64,000 nt of DNA from Caldicellulosiruptor kronotskyensis 2002 (GCF_000166775.1 NC_014720.1:1606501-1670500), one strand, 5' to 3'; counted from the stretch's first letter, positions 9,009-19,310 are shown. Translations and numbers: made by a program. The notes: generated from the letters alone by a model not told the origin.

Positions 9009-9668
9009 TTATTGCACTGTGATAGAATCCTTAATACTCTCGAATATCTTCTCCCCAATACCGTTTACGTTTTTTATCTCTTCAATACTTTTAAATGGTC
9101 CATGCTTTTGTCTATATTCTATTATCCTTTCAGCAAGTTTATCACCAATTCTATTAAGAGTTTTCAACTCTTCTTTGGTAGCAGTATTTATGTTAATTTT
9201 TCTTTCATCTTCAGAAATAGTTTCTTGTTTTGTTCCACCCGTTGAAGAAGATAAACTACTTTGCGACTGCACTTCGCCTATCTTTGGAATATAAATCTTT
9301 TGCCCATCAGAAATTTTCTCAGCAAGATTAATTGAATTCAGGTCACTTCCAGGTAGAGCTCCACCCGCCAAAACCAAGGCATCGTTTATTCTGCTGCCTG
9401 GCAAAAGCTCATAAACTCCTGGATTTTTTACGTTTCCGCACACATAAACAATGCATTTTTGCTGAAAATCTTGAATATTTGTCTCAGCTGTTTCTTTACC
9501 TTCATTGTTCGCAATGTCATTGTCACCTTCTTGCGACTCAATGGTAACCACTTCCCCAGTGCTTTTGTCCGAAAGACCATTGTGTGTAAAATACTGGTAT
9601 ACATTGAGTATAAGAAGTACACCAATAATCACAATCATAACCTTTTCTCTTTTTGTAAATACAGGCAT
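9009..9668 (-). CDS. comEA: ComEA-like DNA-binding competence protein
   Basis: ComEA is a membrane-anchored DNA receptor for transformation. The 219-aa protein has one N-terminal transmembrane anchor (about residues 10-27), an acidic linker, an SLBB domain (YVCGNVKNPGVYELLPGSRI, around residues 75-125), a Ser/Thr-rich linker, and two helix-hairpin-helix motifs at the C-terminus (ININTATKEELKTLNRIGD and IKNVNGIGEKIFESI). All parts of the Gram-positive form are present. No comEB or comEC lies next to it; a separate exported ComEC-like hydrolase domain protein is at 31559-32446. Start ATG follows GAAGGTGA. Confidence 0.9.
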   Translation of the reverse strand: MPVFTKREKVMIVIIGVLLILNVYQYFTHNGLSDKSTGEVVTIESQEGDNDIANNEGKETAETNIQDFQQKCIVYVCGNVKNPGVYELLPGSRINDALVLAGGALPGSDLNSINLAEKISDGQKIYIPKIGEVQSQSSLSSSTGGTKQETISEDERKININTATKEELKTLNRIGDKLAERIIEYRQKHGPFKSIEEIKNVNGIGEKIFESIKDSITVQ

Positions 9669-9739
9669 CTTATTTCACCTTCTTTTTTTGGTTATCGTAC
9701 TTGATAAATAAATAAAAAGTTTTGCCAGAAGTCCAGCAA

Positions 9740-9769
9740 TTGACATAAAAGCTGGTCATAATATATACT
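9740..9769 (+). promoter_or_regulatory. Predicted sigma-A promoter of the carboxypeptidase gene
   Basis: TTGACA at 9740-9745 is followed by TATATA (16-nt spacer) or TATACT (18-nt spacer) ending at 9769, about 50 nt ahead of the start at 9818. The perfect -35 box makes this the clearest promoter in the divergent region between comEA and this gene. Confidence 0.65.
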
Positions 9770-9817
9770 TATTTTATCACATGCACACAAATCTTTTGAA
9801 GGCGGTGACAGTATTTA

Positions 9818-11173
9818 ATGTCTCAGTTTCTAAAAAAGGTAGTCTTATATCTAATTATTTCAGCTCTTTTTTTTGCACTACTTTTTACATACCCCTTGTA
9901 TACATACTCACAACAAGAGTCCACAGACAAACTTTTCTTGAGCGCAAAGTCAGCCATTTTGGTTGAAGCACATACGGGGCAGATTTTATTTGAAAAAAAT
10001 TCTAATTTAACATGTTTTCCTGCAAGTACTACCAAGGTTCTCACAGCACTTGTTGCTATATCATATGAACATAATCTTAACAAGATATTTAAAGTTTCTT
10101 CAAAAGCCACAATGATTGAACCAGGAAGTAGCAGTTATTATTTGAATCCAGGTGAGACTATATCTTTCCAGGACCTTCTTTACGCAATGCTTTTGATATC
10201 TGCAAACGATGCAGCTAATGTGATTGCTGAAAATATAGCAGGTAATATCCCCGCATTTGTTGAGAAAATGAACCAGTATGCAAAAAGTATTGGTGCCGAA
10301 AATTCTCATTTTGTAAATCCTAACGGACTTCACTCTCCTCAGCATTATACAACTGCTTATGATTTGAGCCTTATTGCAAGACAGGCTTATCAAAATGAAA
10401 TTTTGAGAAAGATATTTTCTACAGTTGAATATAGAATAACCACTGCTTCAATGCATAAAAAACCTGAGTGGCAGATAATTTATAATATAAATAAGCTTTT
10501 GCGAAAAAACTCTAAATATTATTACCCATATGCAACAGGAATAAAAACAGGTTATACAGCCCAGGCAAAAAGATGCTTAATTGCCTCCGCTAAAAAAGAC
10601 AACATAGAACTTATTGCTGTTATTCTCTCTTCTGAAGATGCTTTTTCAGACGCAATTAAGCTGTTTAATTATGGCTTTAACAATTTTAAAAGAGTGAAAC
10701 TTTTTTCAGAACATCAAATTGTCGGAAAGGTATTAATAGACAAAACAAATCAAAAATGGCTGGATGGATATCTCAAAACCCCTGTTTATGTTCTTCAAAA
10801 TGTTTATTCACCAGCAGAATCTGATTTAACATACACTATAGACTTTTTAAAGGACCTAAAACTGCCAATATACAAGGACACAGTAATCGGAAATGTGTAT
10901 GTGTACAGCAGGGGATACCTCATCAGTTCCATTCCTGTTCTTTCATATGAAAGCTACGAAATGCAAACTTCAAAGAAAATTTTACAAAACGTAAAAAAGG
11001 ATTTGATAAAGGGTACTAAGCTTGTTATAGAAATCTTGGCAGTAGTTGTTTTATGTGTGTTTCTATTTACAATAATAACTATAATCAGGTTTAAGCGAAA
11101 AAAAATGAAACTAAAACTCAGGTCGACAAAAACAATAGATTTTACAACACTGCAAAAAAGAAAATTAAAATAA
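9818..11173 (+). CDS. D-alanyl-D-alanine carboxypeptidase (PBP5/DacF family)
   Basis: Removes the terminal D-alanine from peptidoglycan stem peptides outside the membrane. The 451-aa protein starts with a signal peptide (hydrophobic stretch at about residues 8-27). It has the three SxxK-family motifs in order: PASTTK, SAND and IKTGYT. The usual C-terminal beta domain follows. The end differs from common DacF: residues ~405-425 form a true transmembrane helix followed by a ~30-residue basic tail, rather than the short amphipathic anchor. GGCGGTGA precedes the ATG. It is one of only five plus-strand genes, transcribed alone towards leuS. Confidence 0.93.
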   Translation: MSQFLKKVVLYLIISALFFALLFTYPLYTYSQQESTDKLFLSAKSAILVEAHTGQILFEKNSNLTCFPASTTKVLTALVAISYEHNLNKIFKVSSKATMIEPGSSSYYLNPGETISFQDLLYAMLLISANDAANVIAENIAGNIPAFVEKMNQYAKSIGAENSHFVNPNGLHSPQHYTTAYDLSLIARQAYQNEILRKIFSTVEYRITTASMHKKPEWQIIYNINKLLRKNSKYYYPYATGIKTGYTAQAKRCLIASAKKDNIELIAVILSSEDAFSDAIKLFNYGFNNFKRVKLFSEHQIVGKVLIDKTNQKWLDGYLKTPVYVLQNVYSPAESDLTYTIDFLKDLKLPIYKDTVIGNVYVYSRGYLISSIPVLSYESYEMQTSKKILQNVKKDLIKGTKLVIEILAVVVLCVFLFTIITIIRFKRKKMKLKLRSTKTIDFTTLQKRKLK

Positions 11174-11201
11174 AGAGGGCACATCTCAAAATGCCCTCTT
11201 T
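11172..11201. terminator. Bidirectional terminator between carboxypeptidase and leuS
   Basis: A 10-bp stem (AAAGAGGGCA and its complement) with a 10-nt loop lies exactly between two convergent genes. It has A/T runs on both sides, so it can serve both strands. Confidence 0.85.
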
Positions 11202-11202
11202 A

Positions 11203-13656
11203 TTATTTCACCACAATGTTAACAAGTCTATTTTTCACATACACAAACTTGACTATTTCTTTCCCATTCAAAAGAGCTTTAAGTTTCTCGTCACTTATGA
11301 CTGCCTGTTTCACTTCTTCTTCTGTCATATCCACAGAGATGTTCATCCTTGACCTTACCTTGCCATTTATCTGAATAGCAATCTCTACGTTCTTTCGAAC
11401 AAGAGCAGCTTCATTGTACTGAGGCCAGTTTACCTCTTCAATATCATTACCATACCCCATAATCTCCCATAGCTCACATGCAATATGAGGCGTAAATGGA
11501 TAAATCAATATCAATAAATTCCTGAGTGTATCTTTAATTAAATCTTTATTTAATTTGCCACATTCTTTGTACTCATACAAGAAATTCAAAAGCTCCATGA
11601 TAGTACTGATAGCAGTATTAAAATTAAACCTCTCTGCTATATCCTCTGTAACCTTTTTAATTGTATAATTTAATCTATATCTTAGTTCATCGTCAAGTTC
11701 AGACTCACCAATAAGACTATCATCTGCAAGTTTGTTTTTAAGTTCTATATAAAGTCTCCACAGCCTATTTAAAAACCTAAAACATCCCTCAACCCCTTGG
11801 TCTGACCACTCCAAATCTCTCTCTGGTGGTGCAGCAAAGAGTATAAACAACCTTGCTGTGTCAGCTCCATACTTTTCTACTATGTCTTCAGGACTGACTA
11901 TATTTCCCAGTGATTTTGACATCTTTGCTCCATCTTTTAACACCATGCCTTGGGTCAAGAGGTTCTTGAAAGGCTCTTCAAAAGGTACATAGCCAAGGTC
12001 ATATAGCACCTTTGTAAAGAACCTCGAATACAGAAGATGCAATATAGCGTGTTCAACCCCGCCAATATACTGGTCAACAGGAAGCCAGTAAGAAACAAGC
12101 GATTTTTCAAAAGGTTTTTTATCATTTTTGGGGTCTGTGTATCTAAAATAATACCACGATGAACATATAAATGTGTCCATTGTATCAGTTTCTCTCTTTG
12201 CAGGCTTCCCGCACTTCGGGCATGTAGTGTTGACAAACTCTTCACAATAAGAAAGTGGTGACTGACCTGTTGGTTTAAACTCAACATTGTAAGGTAATAA
12301 AACAGGCAAATCTTCCTCTGGTACAGGAACAATTCCACATTCTTCACAATATACAATGGGAATTGGAGCTCCCCAATAACGCTGCCTGGATATTAACCAG
12401 TCTCTGAGTTTATATGTGACACACGCCCTGCCAACACCTTTTTGTTCCAGGTACTGTGTTATCTTTTTCATAGCTTCTTTGTTATTAAGCCCATCAAAAA
12501 TTCCAGAATTAATCAAAACACCTTCGTCTTCATAAGCACTCTGAAGATTTTCAATGTCAATACCTTCACCTTTTATTACAACTTTAATTGAAAGATTATA
12601 TTTTTTGGCAAACTCAAAATCCCTCTGGTCATGGGCTGGGACACCCATTACAGCCCCTGTTCCATAATCAACCAGTACATAATTTGCAATGTATATTGGC
12701 ACTCTTTCACCTGTTAGAGGATGAATAGCATATCCACCCGTAAACCTTCCTTCTTTTTCTGTTTCTGTAGAAGTTCTTTCAATCTCATTTAGATATTGCA
12801 TCTTTTCGATAAACTCAAGACATTCTTTCTCTTGAGGTTTCCCTGCTATTATCTCCTTTGTTAAAGGATGTTCTGGAGCCAAAACAAGGTATGTGACGCC
12901 AAAAAGAGTATCAGGTCTTGTTGTAAATACTTTTATTTTTTTACCCAAATCCTCAATTTCAAACTCAATCTCTGTACCTTCACTTCTTCCTATCCAGTTC
13001 TTTTGCATTATCTTTACTTTTTCTGGCCACCCGTCAAGCTTTTCTATATCACGAAGAAGTCTTTCTGCATAATTGGTAATTCTGAAAAACCACTGCTCTA
13101 AATCTTTTTTGCCAACAAGTGATTTACATCTTTCACATCTACCATTTACAACCTGTTCATTTGCAAGCACTGTCTCACATGATGGGCACCAGTTTACATA
13201 TGATCTCTTTCTATAAGCAAGCCCAGCTTTATAAAACTGCAAGAACATCCACTGAGTCCATTTATAATAATCTGGATGGCATGTGGCTACTTCTCTATCC
13301 CAATCATAGCTAATTCCAAGCTCCATAAGTTGCCTTTTCATATTCTCAATATTTGACCACGTCCAGTCAGAAGGATGAATCCCATGCTTTATAGCAGCAT
13401 TTTCAGCTGGCAATCCAAAAGCATCCCAGCCCATCGGGTGCAAAACGTTGTAGCCTTTTAATCTCATAAATCGAGCAAATACATCACCAATCGAATAGTT
13501 CCTAACATGTCCCATATGAAGTTTTCCTGAAGGATATGGAAACATCTCAAGGACATAATATTTTGGTTTTGAACTATCCTCTGATACTTTGTATTTGTTC
13601 TGTGAAAACCATTTTTGCTGCCATTTCTTTTCAATTTCTTTAAAATTATATTCCAT
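11203..13656 (-). CDS. leuS: Leucyl-tRNA synthetase
   Basis: Charges tRNA-Leu. The 817-aa class I synthetase has the HIGH box as HMGH at residues 47-50 within [15 protein letters not shown] and the KMSKS box at about 578-582. The CP1 editing domain is present with [12 protein letters not shown] and the [13 protein letters not shown] segment. Paired cysteines (CPSC, CERC) precede the editing insertion. The C-terminal anticodon-binding domain is complete. GGGGGT precedes the ATG. The 45-nt gap upstream holds no T-box leader; leuS is last in the nadD-yqeK-LCP-rsfS-leuS run. Confidence 0.98.
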   Translation of the reverse strand: MEYNFKEIEKKWQQKWFSQNKYKVSEDSSKPKYYVLEMFPYPSGKLHMGHVRNYSIGDVFARFMRLKGYNVLHPMGWDAFGLPAENAAIKHGIHPSDWTWSNIENMKRQLMELGISYDWDREVATCHPDYYKWTQWMFLQFYKAGLAYRKRSYVNWCPSCETVLANEQVVNGRCERCKSLVGKKDLEQWFFRITNYAERLLRDIEKLDGWPEKVKIMQKNWIGRSEGTEIEFEIEDLGKKIKVFTTRPDTLFGVTYLVLAPEHPLTKEIIAGKPQEKECLEFIEKMQYLNEIERTSTETEKEGRFTGGYAIHPLTGERVPIYIANYVLVDYGTGAVMGVPAHDQRDFEFAKKYNLSIKVVIKGEGIDIENLQSAYEDEGVLINSGIFDGLNNKEAMKKITQYLEQKGVGRACVTYKLRDWLISRQRYWGAPIPIVYCEECGIVPVPEEDLPVLLPYNVEFKPTGQSPLSYCEEFVNTTCPKCGKPAKRETDTMDTFICSSWYYFRYTDPKNDKKPFEKSLVSYWLPVDQYIGGVEHAILHLLYSRFFTKVLYDLGYVPFEEPFKNLLTQGMVLKDGAKMSKSLGNIVSPEDIVEKYGADTARLFILFAAPPERDLEWSDQGVEGCFRFLNRLWRLYIELKNKLADDSLIGESELDDELRYRLNYTIKKVTEDIAERFNFNTAISTIMELLNFLYEYKECGKLNKDLIKDTLRNLLILIYPFTPHIACELWEIMGYGNDIEEVNWPQYNEAALVRKNVEIAIQINGKVRSRMNISVDMTEEEVKQAVISDEKLKALLNGKEIVKFVYVKNRLVNIVVK

Positions 13657-13701
13657 TTCTCATACCCCCATTGATTTTTCATTTGAAATAGTTTGTTATT
13701 A

Positions 13702-14034
13702 CTACAATGCTGCAATCTCAACCTTTTGAGCATCTATCCACAATCGTTCAAGGTTATAAAATTCTCTCTCTTTTTCATGGAAGATATGAAGAATTATATC
13801 ACCAAAATCTATAACAACCCATCTGAAACTTTCTTTGCCTTCAATTCTCAAAATATGCATTGGTTCTTTTTCCTCTATCTCATCCACAATGGCTTTTACA
13901 TGTTGAACATTCGAAGCACTGCATATAATAAAATAGTCAGCTATTATTGTTAGCTTTGAAATGTCCAAAACCACTATATCCTGAGCTTTTTTGTCGGATA
14001 GAAGTTTTACAATCTCATATATTTTTTGTTCCAA
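13702..14034 (-). CDS. rsfS: Ribosome silencing factor
   Basis: RsfS binds ribosomal protein L14 and blocks subunit joining when nutrients are scarce. The 110-aa protein shows family signatures DIVVLDISKLTIIADYFIIC and ESFRWVVIDFGDIILHIF, and normal length. It starts at TTG 14034 with AAGGGGTGA about 10 nt upstream. It lies in the usual Firmicute neighbourhood after nadD and yqeK, with an LCP gene inserted between. Confidence 0.93.
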   Translation of the reverse strand: MEQKIYEIVKLLSDKKAQDIVVLDISKLTIIADYFIICSASNVQHVKAIVDEIEEKEPMHILRIEGKESFRWVVIDFGDIILHIFHEKEREFYNLERLWIDAQKVEIAAL

Positions 14035-14055
14035 TTTACTTTTTTCACCCCTTTT

Positions 14056-15267
14056 TTATTTTATTTTAATATAAATATCATATTTTTCCTCATAATCCGG
14101 TGAATAAACCACCTGAAAAGTTGAAAGGTCAATATCATTTTTTAATTGTTCAAGATATTTTCTGTTAATTCTCTTTAGATCAATTGTAGAATTTTGAATA
14201 CTCTTTTGACTCTCCAACCCAACATTTATATATCCCTTTGATTCAAGCTCGCCTTTGATCAAAGCTGCTTTTTCACTGCCAGTTTCTCCTATTACTTTTA
14301 TTCTGATATCCTCCTTTATTATTTCTGGCTCATTTAAATCTTTAACAAGCTGCTTGCATTTCCCTTCATCCAATATATAGTAAGAAACTTTATCAATATA
14401 CTTGGGATATCCCGGTAATACAGCTGTCATTATATTTTGACTACTGAATTTTCCTGCATTTTGGACAAACCAAACCATCTCATTTCTTGTAAAATTGTGA
14501 TCAACGTACTTTGTTGCTGTCTGGATAATACTTGGGAGTTTTATAAGGTTTTGTGGCTTTAATACCTTTTCAATCAATGCAAGCACAAATTTTTTCTGCA
14601 TCTCAATTCTACCCAAATCTCCGCCTCTACCATACTCTTTACCATTTGAATTGTGTCGCCAGCGCAAAAACTCAACTGCCTTTTCTCCATCCAAATGTTG
14701 AAGACCAGCAGGAATATCTATAAAAAGCTCTTTGCCTGGTGTTGTATCTTTGTAATATAAATGAAAAGGAACTTCAACATCCACTCCACCAACTGCATCA
14801 ACAATTTTTTTGACCGCTTCATAATTTAGAGCCACATACCTGTCAATTTTTATGTCCAGAAGATCTTCTACAGTTTTTACGGCCAATTTTGCCTTGCCAA
14901 AGGCATATGCAGCATTGATTTTTGAATATCCTTTTATGCCCTCTATTTTTACTCTTGTATCCCTTGGAATAGAAATAATAATTGGTTGGAAATCTTTTTG
15001 TATACGTACAAGCATTATAGTGTCTGACCTTCCACCTTCTTTTTCATCTCCTCCAAGAACCAAAATGTTCATCGGCAAATTATTCTCAAGCCCGCTTGTT
15101 TCAGTATTTGTAACCTTTTCAATTAGACTATTTATAATTGGCGGAAGTGTCTTTGTATTTTTATAATACAAAGCTGTTACAACAATAAGGAAAAATATAA
15201 CCGCTACAGTAGCTAAAAAAGATGCCAAAAACATCTTTGCTTCTTTTTTGATTCGTATCTTCTTCAC
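14056..15267 (-). CDS. LCP (LytR-CpsA-Psr) family cell wall ligase with LytR_C domain
   Basis: LCP enzymes move polymers from lipid carriers onto peptidoglycan outside the membrane. About 403 aa with a short basic cytoplasmic start, one TM helix (near residues 12-35) and an LCP domain showing DTIMLVRI, IPRDTRV and the conserved Arg/Asp motifs including EFLRWRH. A C-terminal LytR_C domain follows. The GTG at 15267 is chosen because it overlaps the yqeK stop as GTGA and has GGGGA upstream; a TTG at 15300 is possible. Insertion of an LCP gene between yqeK and rsfS is common in Clostridia. Confidence 0.88.
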   Translation of the reverse strand: MKKIRIKKEAKMFLASFLATVAVIFFLIVVTALYYKNTKTLPPIINSLIEKVTNTETSGLENNLPMNILVLGGDEKEGGRSDTIMLVRIQKDFQPIIISIPRDTRVKIEGIKGYSKINAAYAFGKAKLAVKTVEDLLDIKIDRYVALNYEAVKKIVDAVGGVDVEVPFHLYYKDTTPGKELFIDIPAGLQHLDGEKAVEFLRWRHNSNGKEYGRGGDLGRIEMQKKFVLALIEKVLKPQNLIKLPSIIQTATKYVDHNFTRNEMVWFVQNAGKFSSQNIMTAVLPGYPKYIDKVSYYILDEGKCKQLVKDLNEPEIIKEDIRIKVIGETGSEKAALIKGELESKGYINVGLESQKSIQNSTIDLKRINRKYLEQLKNDIDLSTFQVVYSPDYEEKYDIYIKIK

Positions 15268-15842
15268 TTTACTTCCCCGCTTTCTCGTAATATAAGCCAA
15301 TTTCTTGCATAAATAGTATTGGGATGTATTAATCCACCACGGTCGATTACATACTTTAAAGTATTATCCATAGCCATTACAACTGCTTTTTCTAAATTTT
15401 CAAACGATTTTTCTCTGAGCCTCTCTACATGTTCGAATTGTCTTGAAGGCTCAATCAAATCTGCCACATATATTATCTTTTCTAACTTTGACATATTTTC
15501 TCTTCCCGTTGTATGATATGCAATAGCATTTAAGATGTCAACATCTTCTATTCCAAAGAGCTTTCTTGCTAAATAACTTCCAGCAGGACCGTGCAAAAGC
15601 TCTATTTGACTTCGCATAATGTTATCTATAACTATACCAGATTTCAACGCACAATTCAACAACTGCTGCCTATCAAGGCACTTTGCAACATCATGAACAA
15701 GACCTGCAATCATTGCTTTTTGCGTATCTTCATCAAACCTTTCAGCAAGCTTTACTGCACACTCCATTGTGCCAATCGAATGCACATACCTTTTCTCATC
15801 CAAAAGTTCTTTTAATTTATCTTTAATCTGTTCAATTTTCAC
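15264..15842 (-). CDS. yqeK: YqeK family HD hydrolase (predicted symmetric Ap4A hydrolase)
   Basis: YqeK proteins hydrolyse diadenosine tetraphosphate to two ADP. The 192-aa protein has the H..HD motif GLVHDVAKCLD, a second histidine in ELLHGPAGSYLA, HTTG and the YVADLIEP aspartate. Start is GTG 15842, overlapping the nadD stop as GTGA, so translation is coupled. This nadD-yqeK pair is conserved in Firmicutes. Confidence 0.92.
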   Translation of the reverse strand: MKIEQIKDKLKELLDEKRYVHSIGTMECAVKLAERFDEDTQKAMIAGLVHDVAKCLDRQQLLNCALKSGIVIDNIMRSQIELLHGPAGSYLARKLFGIEDVDILNAIAYHTTGRENMSKLEKIIYVADLIEPSRQFEHVERLREKSFENLEKAVVMAMDNTLKYVIDRGGLIHPNTIYARNWLILRESGEVK

Positions 15843-16429
15843 CTTTTGTAAAGCCCCTTTCTCTTAATATATTCTTCCACCTTTGGATGAACCATATATC
15901 TTATACTCTTGTTCTGGCGAATTAGTTTTCTTATCTCTGTTGAAGATATATCAATAATAGGCATCTGAATCAAAGTAATATCTTGAGCATATTTAGAAGA
16001 AAGCTTTTCTATTTCTTTTTTTATCGCACACAAATTTCTTTCTCGTGGAAGAACAATAAGAGGGTATCTTTTCAGAATTTCTTCTGCCTTGTACCACTTC
16101 ACTATCTCTGACAGATTGTCACTTCCAATAATGAAATATACTCTTTCATATATAGATGAAAAATACTCAAGTGTATCTATTGTCCAGCTTGGGTTACTTT
16201 TTTTGATTTCAAAATCGCTTATATCAAAATATGGATTATCTTCTATTGAAAGCTTAACCATTTCAAACCTGTCGAACGCATCTGCTACATCCTCAACTTT
16301 GTGCGGAGGATGTCCATTTGGAACAAATATAACCTTTTGCACTTGCGAAAAATTCAAAACATACTGAGCCATAATTAGATGTCCAATGTGAATAGGATTA
16401 AAAGTACCTCCAAATAAAGCTACTTTCAT
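15839..16429 (-). CDS. nadD: Nicotinate-nucleotide adenylyltransferase
   Basis: Adenylates nicotinate mononucleotide to deamido-NAD, shared by de novo and salvage NAD synthesis. The 196-aa protein has GGTFNPIHIGH near the start, FVPNGHPPHK, the GSDNLSEI segment and the C-terminal ISSTEIRKLI signature. AAGGAG precedes the ATG at 7 nt. It is the first gene of the nadD-to-leuS unit. The de novo genes nadABC are elsewhere in the window (51673-55061). Confidence 0.96.
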   Translation of the reverse strand: MKVALFGGTFNPIHIGHLIMAQYVLNFSQVQKVIFVPNGHPPHKVEDVADAFDRFEMVKLSIEDNPYFDISDFEIKKSNPSWTIDTLEYFSSIYERVYFIIGSDNLSEIVKWYKAEEILKRYPLIVLPRERNLCAIKKEIEKLSSKYAQDITLIQMPIIDISSTEIRKLIRQNKSIRYMVHPKVEEYIKRKGLYKR

Positions 16430-16516
16430 TCACAGACTCCTTGAAAAATTCTTCATATCTAAGATATTATAATAAAATAAATCCCTTTAAATCTCAAGAA
16501 AATTTAAATTAGCTCA

Positions 16517-16545
16517 TTGCATAATTATTCATTTGGGTGTATAAT
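16517..16545 (+). promoter_or_regulatory. Predicted argG promoter, with possible ArgR half-sites
   Basis: TTGCAT at 16517-16522 and a consensus TATAAT at 16540-16545 are separated by exactly 17 nt, 41 nt upstream of argG. Two similar AT-rich stretches (TGCATAATTATTCA and TGTATAATTTTATA) overlap the promoter as imperfect direct repeats. They faintly resemble arginine-repressor half sites; that reading is speculative. Confidence 0.7.
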
Positions 16546-16586
16546 TTTATAAAACCAATTAAATAATGTGAAGGGAGATAAATAAA

Positions 16587-17798
16587 ATGAAACTTAACAA
16601 AGTTGTCTTGGCATATTCAGGTGGACTTGATACCTCTGTAATTATTCCCTGGCTTAAAGAAAACTTTGACTGTGAAGTAATTGCGGTGGTTGTTGATGTT
16701 GGACAGGAAGATGACTTTGACGCCATAAAAGAAAAAGCTTACAAGACAGGTGCTTCAAAAGTTTACATTGAAGATGCAAAAGAAGAGTTTGTGAATGAAT
16801 ATATATTCCCCACTTTAAAAGCTGGAGCTATTTATGAGGGAAAATATCTGCTTGGAACATCAATGGCAAGACCTTTAATCGCTAAAAAACTGGTCAATAT
16901 TGCAAAAAAAGAAAACGCTGATGCAATAGCACATGGGGCAACTGGAAAAGGAAACGACCAGGTAAGATTTGAAGTGACAATTAAAGCGCTTATGCCACAA
17001 ATAAAGATAATAGCTCCATGGCGAATTTGGAATTTAAAATCGCGCGAGGATGAGCTCAATTATCTTACCCAAAAAGGAATTGATATTCCTTTTAAAAAAG
17101 AAGAAAGTTACAGCATGGACGGGAACATATGGCATCTTTCTCATGAAGGGCTTGACTTAGAAGACCCATGGAACATGCCTGACTTTGATAAGGTACTAAA
17201 GATTACAAAAAATCCTCTTAAACTTGCTGATTTACCAGAGACTGTGGAGATTGAATTTGAAAAAGGAATACCTGTGAAGGTAAATGGTCAGCAAATGGGT
17301 GGAGTTGAACTTTTGAAAACTTTGAACAAAATAGGATCAAATCATGGAATTGGTATTGCGGACATAGTTGAAAACAGGCTTGTTGGAATGAAATCGCGCG
17401 GCGTGTATGAAACCCCTGGTGGAACAATTCTTTATTATGCTCACAGGGAATTGGAATATCTCTGCCTTGACAGAGCTACTTTACACTTTAAAGACATGGT
17501 TGCAATTAGATTTGCTGAACTTGTTTATGATGGCCTTTGGTTTTCACCGTTAAGAGAAGCAATTTCAGCATTTGTCGACAAAACCCAAGAGGTTGTAAAT
17601 GGCACAGTAAGGTTGGTACTATATAGAGGTAATATCTACTCTGCTGGTTCAAAATCACCAAATTCGCTATATATCAAAGACCTTGCAACTTTTGAAGAAG
17701 ACCAGATGTACAATCAAAAGGATGCAGAAGGATTTATAAACCTGTTTGGTTTGCCTTTGAAGGTATTTGGAATGGTGAACAGAAAGGAGGATGAGTAA
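16587..17798 (+). CDS. argG: Argininosuccinate synthase
   Basis: Joins citrulline and aspartate using ATP in arginine synthesis. The 403-aa protein carries the N-type ATP pyrophosphatase loop AYSGGLDTS at residues 9-17 and the conserved [13 protein letters not shown] segment. Length is standard. AAGGGAGAT lies upstream of the ATG. The argH SD (AAAGGAGG) is embedded in its last codons, so the pair is translationally coupled. It is the first gene of a two-gene argGH operon with a clear promoter. Confidence 0.98.
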   Translation: MKLNKVVLAYSGGLDTSVIIPWLKENFDCEVIAVVVDVGQEDDFDAIKEKAYKTGASKVYIEDAKEEFVNEYIFPTLKAGAIYEGKYLLGTSMARPLIAKKLVNIAKKENADAIAHGATGKGNDQVRFEVTIKALMPQIKIIAPWRIWNLKSREDELNYLTQKGIDIPFKKEESYSMDGNIWHLSHEGLDLEDPWNMPDFDKVLKITKNPLKLADLPETVEIEFEKGIPVKVNGQQMGGVELLKTLNKIGSNHGIGIADIVENRLVGMKSRGVYETPGGTILYYAHRELEYLCLDRATLHFKDMVAIRFAELVYDGLWFSPLREAISAFVDKTQEVVNGTVRLVLYRGNIYSAGSKSPNSLYIKDLATFEEDQMYNQKDAEGFINLFGLPLKVFGMVNRKEDE

Positions 17799-17799
17799 T

Positions 17800-19179
17800 C
17801 TGAAGCTCTGGGAAGGCAGGTTCTCAAAATCTACAGCGCAGATTTTTGACCTTTTTAATGCTTCTATTATGACTGATATAAAACTCTTTGAATACGACAT
17901 TCTTGGATCTGTTGCACATGTTAAAATGCTTGCAAAGTGCAATATTATCCGTGAGGATGAGGCAAAACTTATCATAGATAGTCTCTATCAAATATTAGAA
18001 GACTTTAAATCAGGTAAAATTGAATTTGGAATTTCTGATGAAGATGTACACATGCTGATTGAAAAAGAGCTCATTAAAAGAATAGGAGAGGTTGGCAAAA
18101 AAGTCCACACAGCCAGAAGCAGAAACGATCAAGTTGCTCTTGATGAAAGATTATTTTGTCGTGAAAAGAATTTGTATCTTCAAGAACTAATAAAAACGCT
18201 AATAAATACCATCACAACCTTAGCTGAAGAAAATATCGATGTAATTATGCCAGGGTTTACTCATCTGCAAAAGGCCCAGCCTATACTTTTTTCTCATTAT
18301 ATTCTTGCATATGCTCAAATGCTAAAAAGAGATTTGTTAAGACTTAGACACAACTACAGTATGACAAATTCCAGCCCGCTTGGCAGCGCTGCTTTGGCAG
18401 GAACCACATTTGAAATAGACAGATTTTTTGTAGCAAGTGAACTCGGTTTTGAAAGTGTTACAGAAAACAGTGTCGACACTGTCTCTGACAGGGATTTTAT
18501 ACTTGAAATGTTATTTTCACTTGCCATGATTCAGATGCATTTGTCACGACTTGCGGAAGATTTTATTATTTTTAATACTGATGAATTTAAATTTATTGAA
18601 CTTGACGATAGTTTCTGTTCAGGCAGTAGTATTATGCCTCAAAAGAAAAATCCTGACGCTTTAGAGTTAATACGTGGTAAAACAGGAAGAGTATATGCAG
18701 ACTTAATTGGACTTTTAACAGTACTAAAGGGTTTACCTCTTTCATACAACAAAGATTTGCAGGAAGACAAAGAATTCTTATTTGATTCAATTGAAACAGT
18801 AGAAATGAGTTTAATAGTAATAAATGAAATACTTAAAACTCTTAAAATTGACAAAGAAAATATGGTTAATTCATGTAAATCTGGATTTATCAATGCAACA
18901 GACCTTGCAGATTACTTGGTGACAAAAGGAGTACCTTTTAGAGATGCCCACTTTATTGTAGGAAACATTGTAAAGTACTGTATTGAAAACGGCAAAACAT
19001 TGGAAGACTTATCGTTAGAGGAATATAAAAGATTTTGTGAGAAGATTCAAGAGGATGTATATCAATTTATAAAGATTGAAACCTGTGTAAACCGCAGAAA
19101 AAGCTATGGCGGAACTTCGCTGGAGAGTGTAAGAAAACAAATTGATAATCTAAAGGAATTTTTGAATAAGTTAAAATGA
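17800..19179 (+). CDS. argH: Argininosuccinate lyase, probable CTG start
   Basis: Splits argininosuccinate into arginine and fumarate. The fumarase/aspartase signature GSSIMPQKKNPD is at about residues 275-286, and TARSRNDQVALDERL and SSPLGSAALAG are intact. The start is uncertain. An ATG at 17791 gives 462 aa but has zero spacing to the SD AAAGGAGG at 17783-17790. A CTG at 17800 is 9 nt from that SD, directly follows the argG stop, and gives the usual family N-terminus MKLWEGRF (459 aa). I prefer CTG; if wrong the gene begins at 17791. A strong terminator follows. Confidence 0.93.
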   Translation: MKLWEGRFSKSTAQIFDLFNASIMTDIKLFEYDILGSVAHVKMLAKCNIIREDEAKLIIDSLYQILEDFKSGKIEFGISDEDVHMLIEKELIKRIGEVGKKVHTARSRNDQVALDERLFCREKNLYLQELIKTLINTITTLAEENIDVIMPGFTHLQKAQPILFSHYILAYAQMLKRDLLRLRHNYSMTNSSPLGSAALAGTTFEIDRFFVASELGFESVTENSVDTVSDRDFILEMLFSLAMIQMHLSRLAEDFIIFNTDEFKFIELDDSFCSGSSIMPQKKNPDALELIRGKTGRVYADLIGLLTVLKGLPLSYNKDLQEDKEFLFDSIETVEMSLIVINEILKTLKIDKENMVNSCKSGFINATDLADYLVTKGVPFRDAHFIVGNIVKYCIENGKTLEDLSLEEYKRFCEKIQEDVYQFIKIETCVNRRKSYGGTSLESVRKQIDNLKEFLNKLK

Positions 19180-19215
19180 TATATTTATTTAATTTGACAT
19201 TATACAAATTACAAT

Positions 19216-19259
19216 AAAAAAGAAAGGTGGCACATTAGTTTTTTGCCACCTTTCTTTTT
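19216..19259. terminator. Bidirectional terminator between argH and rplY
   Basis: A long stem (AAAAAGAAAGGTGGCA paired with TGCCACCTTTCTTTTT) lies between convergent genes. Its A- and T-runs allow termination in both directions. Confidence 0.9.
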
Positions 19260-19310
19260 CGCAATTTTATATATTTATATAGGTCACATTTTTTAATCAT
19301 TCCTGGATGA

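Noticed and set aside
11955..12356. 133-aa frame within leuS on the same strand
   Set aside because: Lies fully inside leuS in another frame; leuS motifs run unbroken across it.
13657..13701. T-box leader upstream of leuS
   Set aside because: The gap is only 45 nt and holds no stem or T-box sequence.
16517..16550. ArgR operator at argG
   Set aside because: The two half-site-like repeats are AT-rich and only loosely match; reported with the promoter as speculative rather than as a separate feature.
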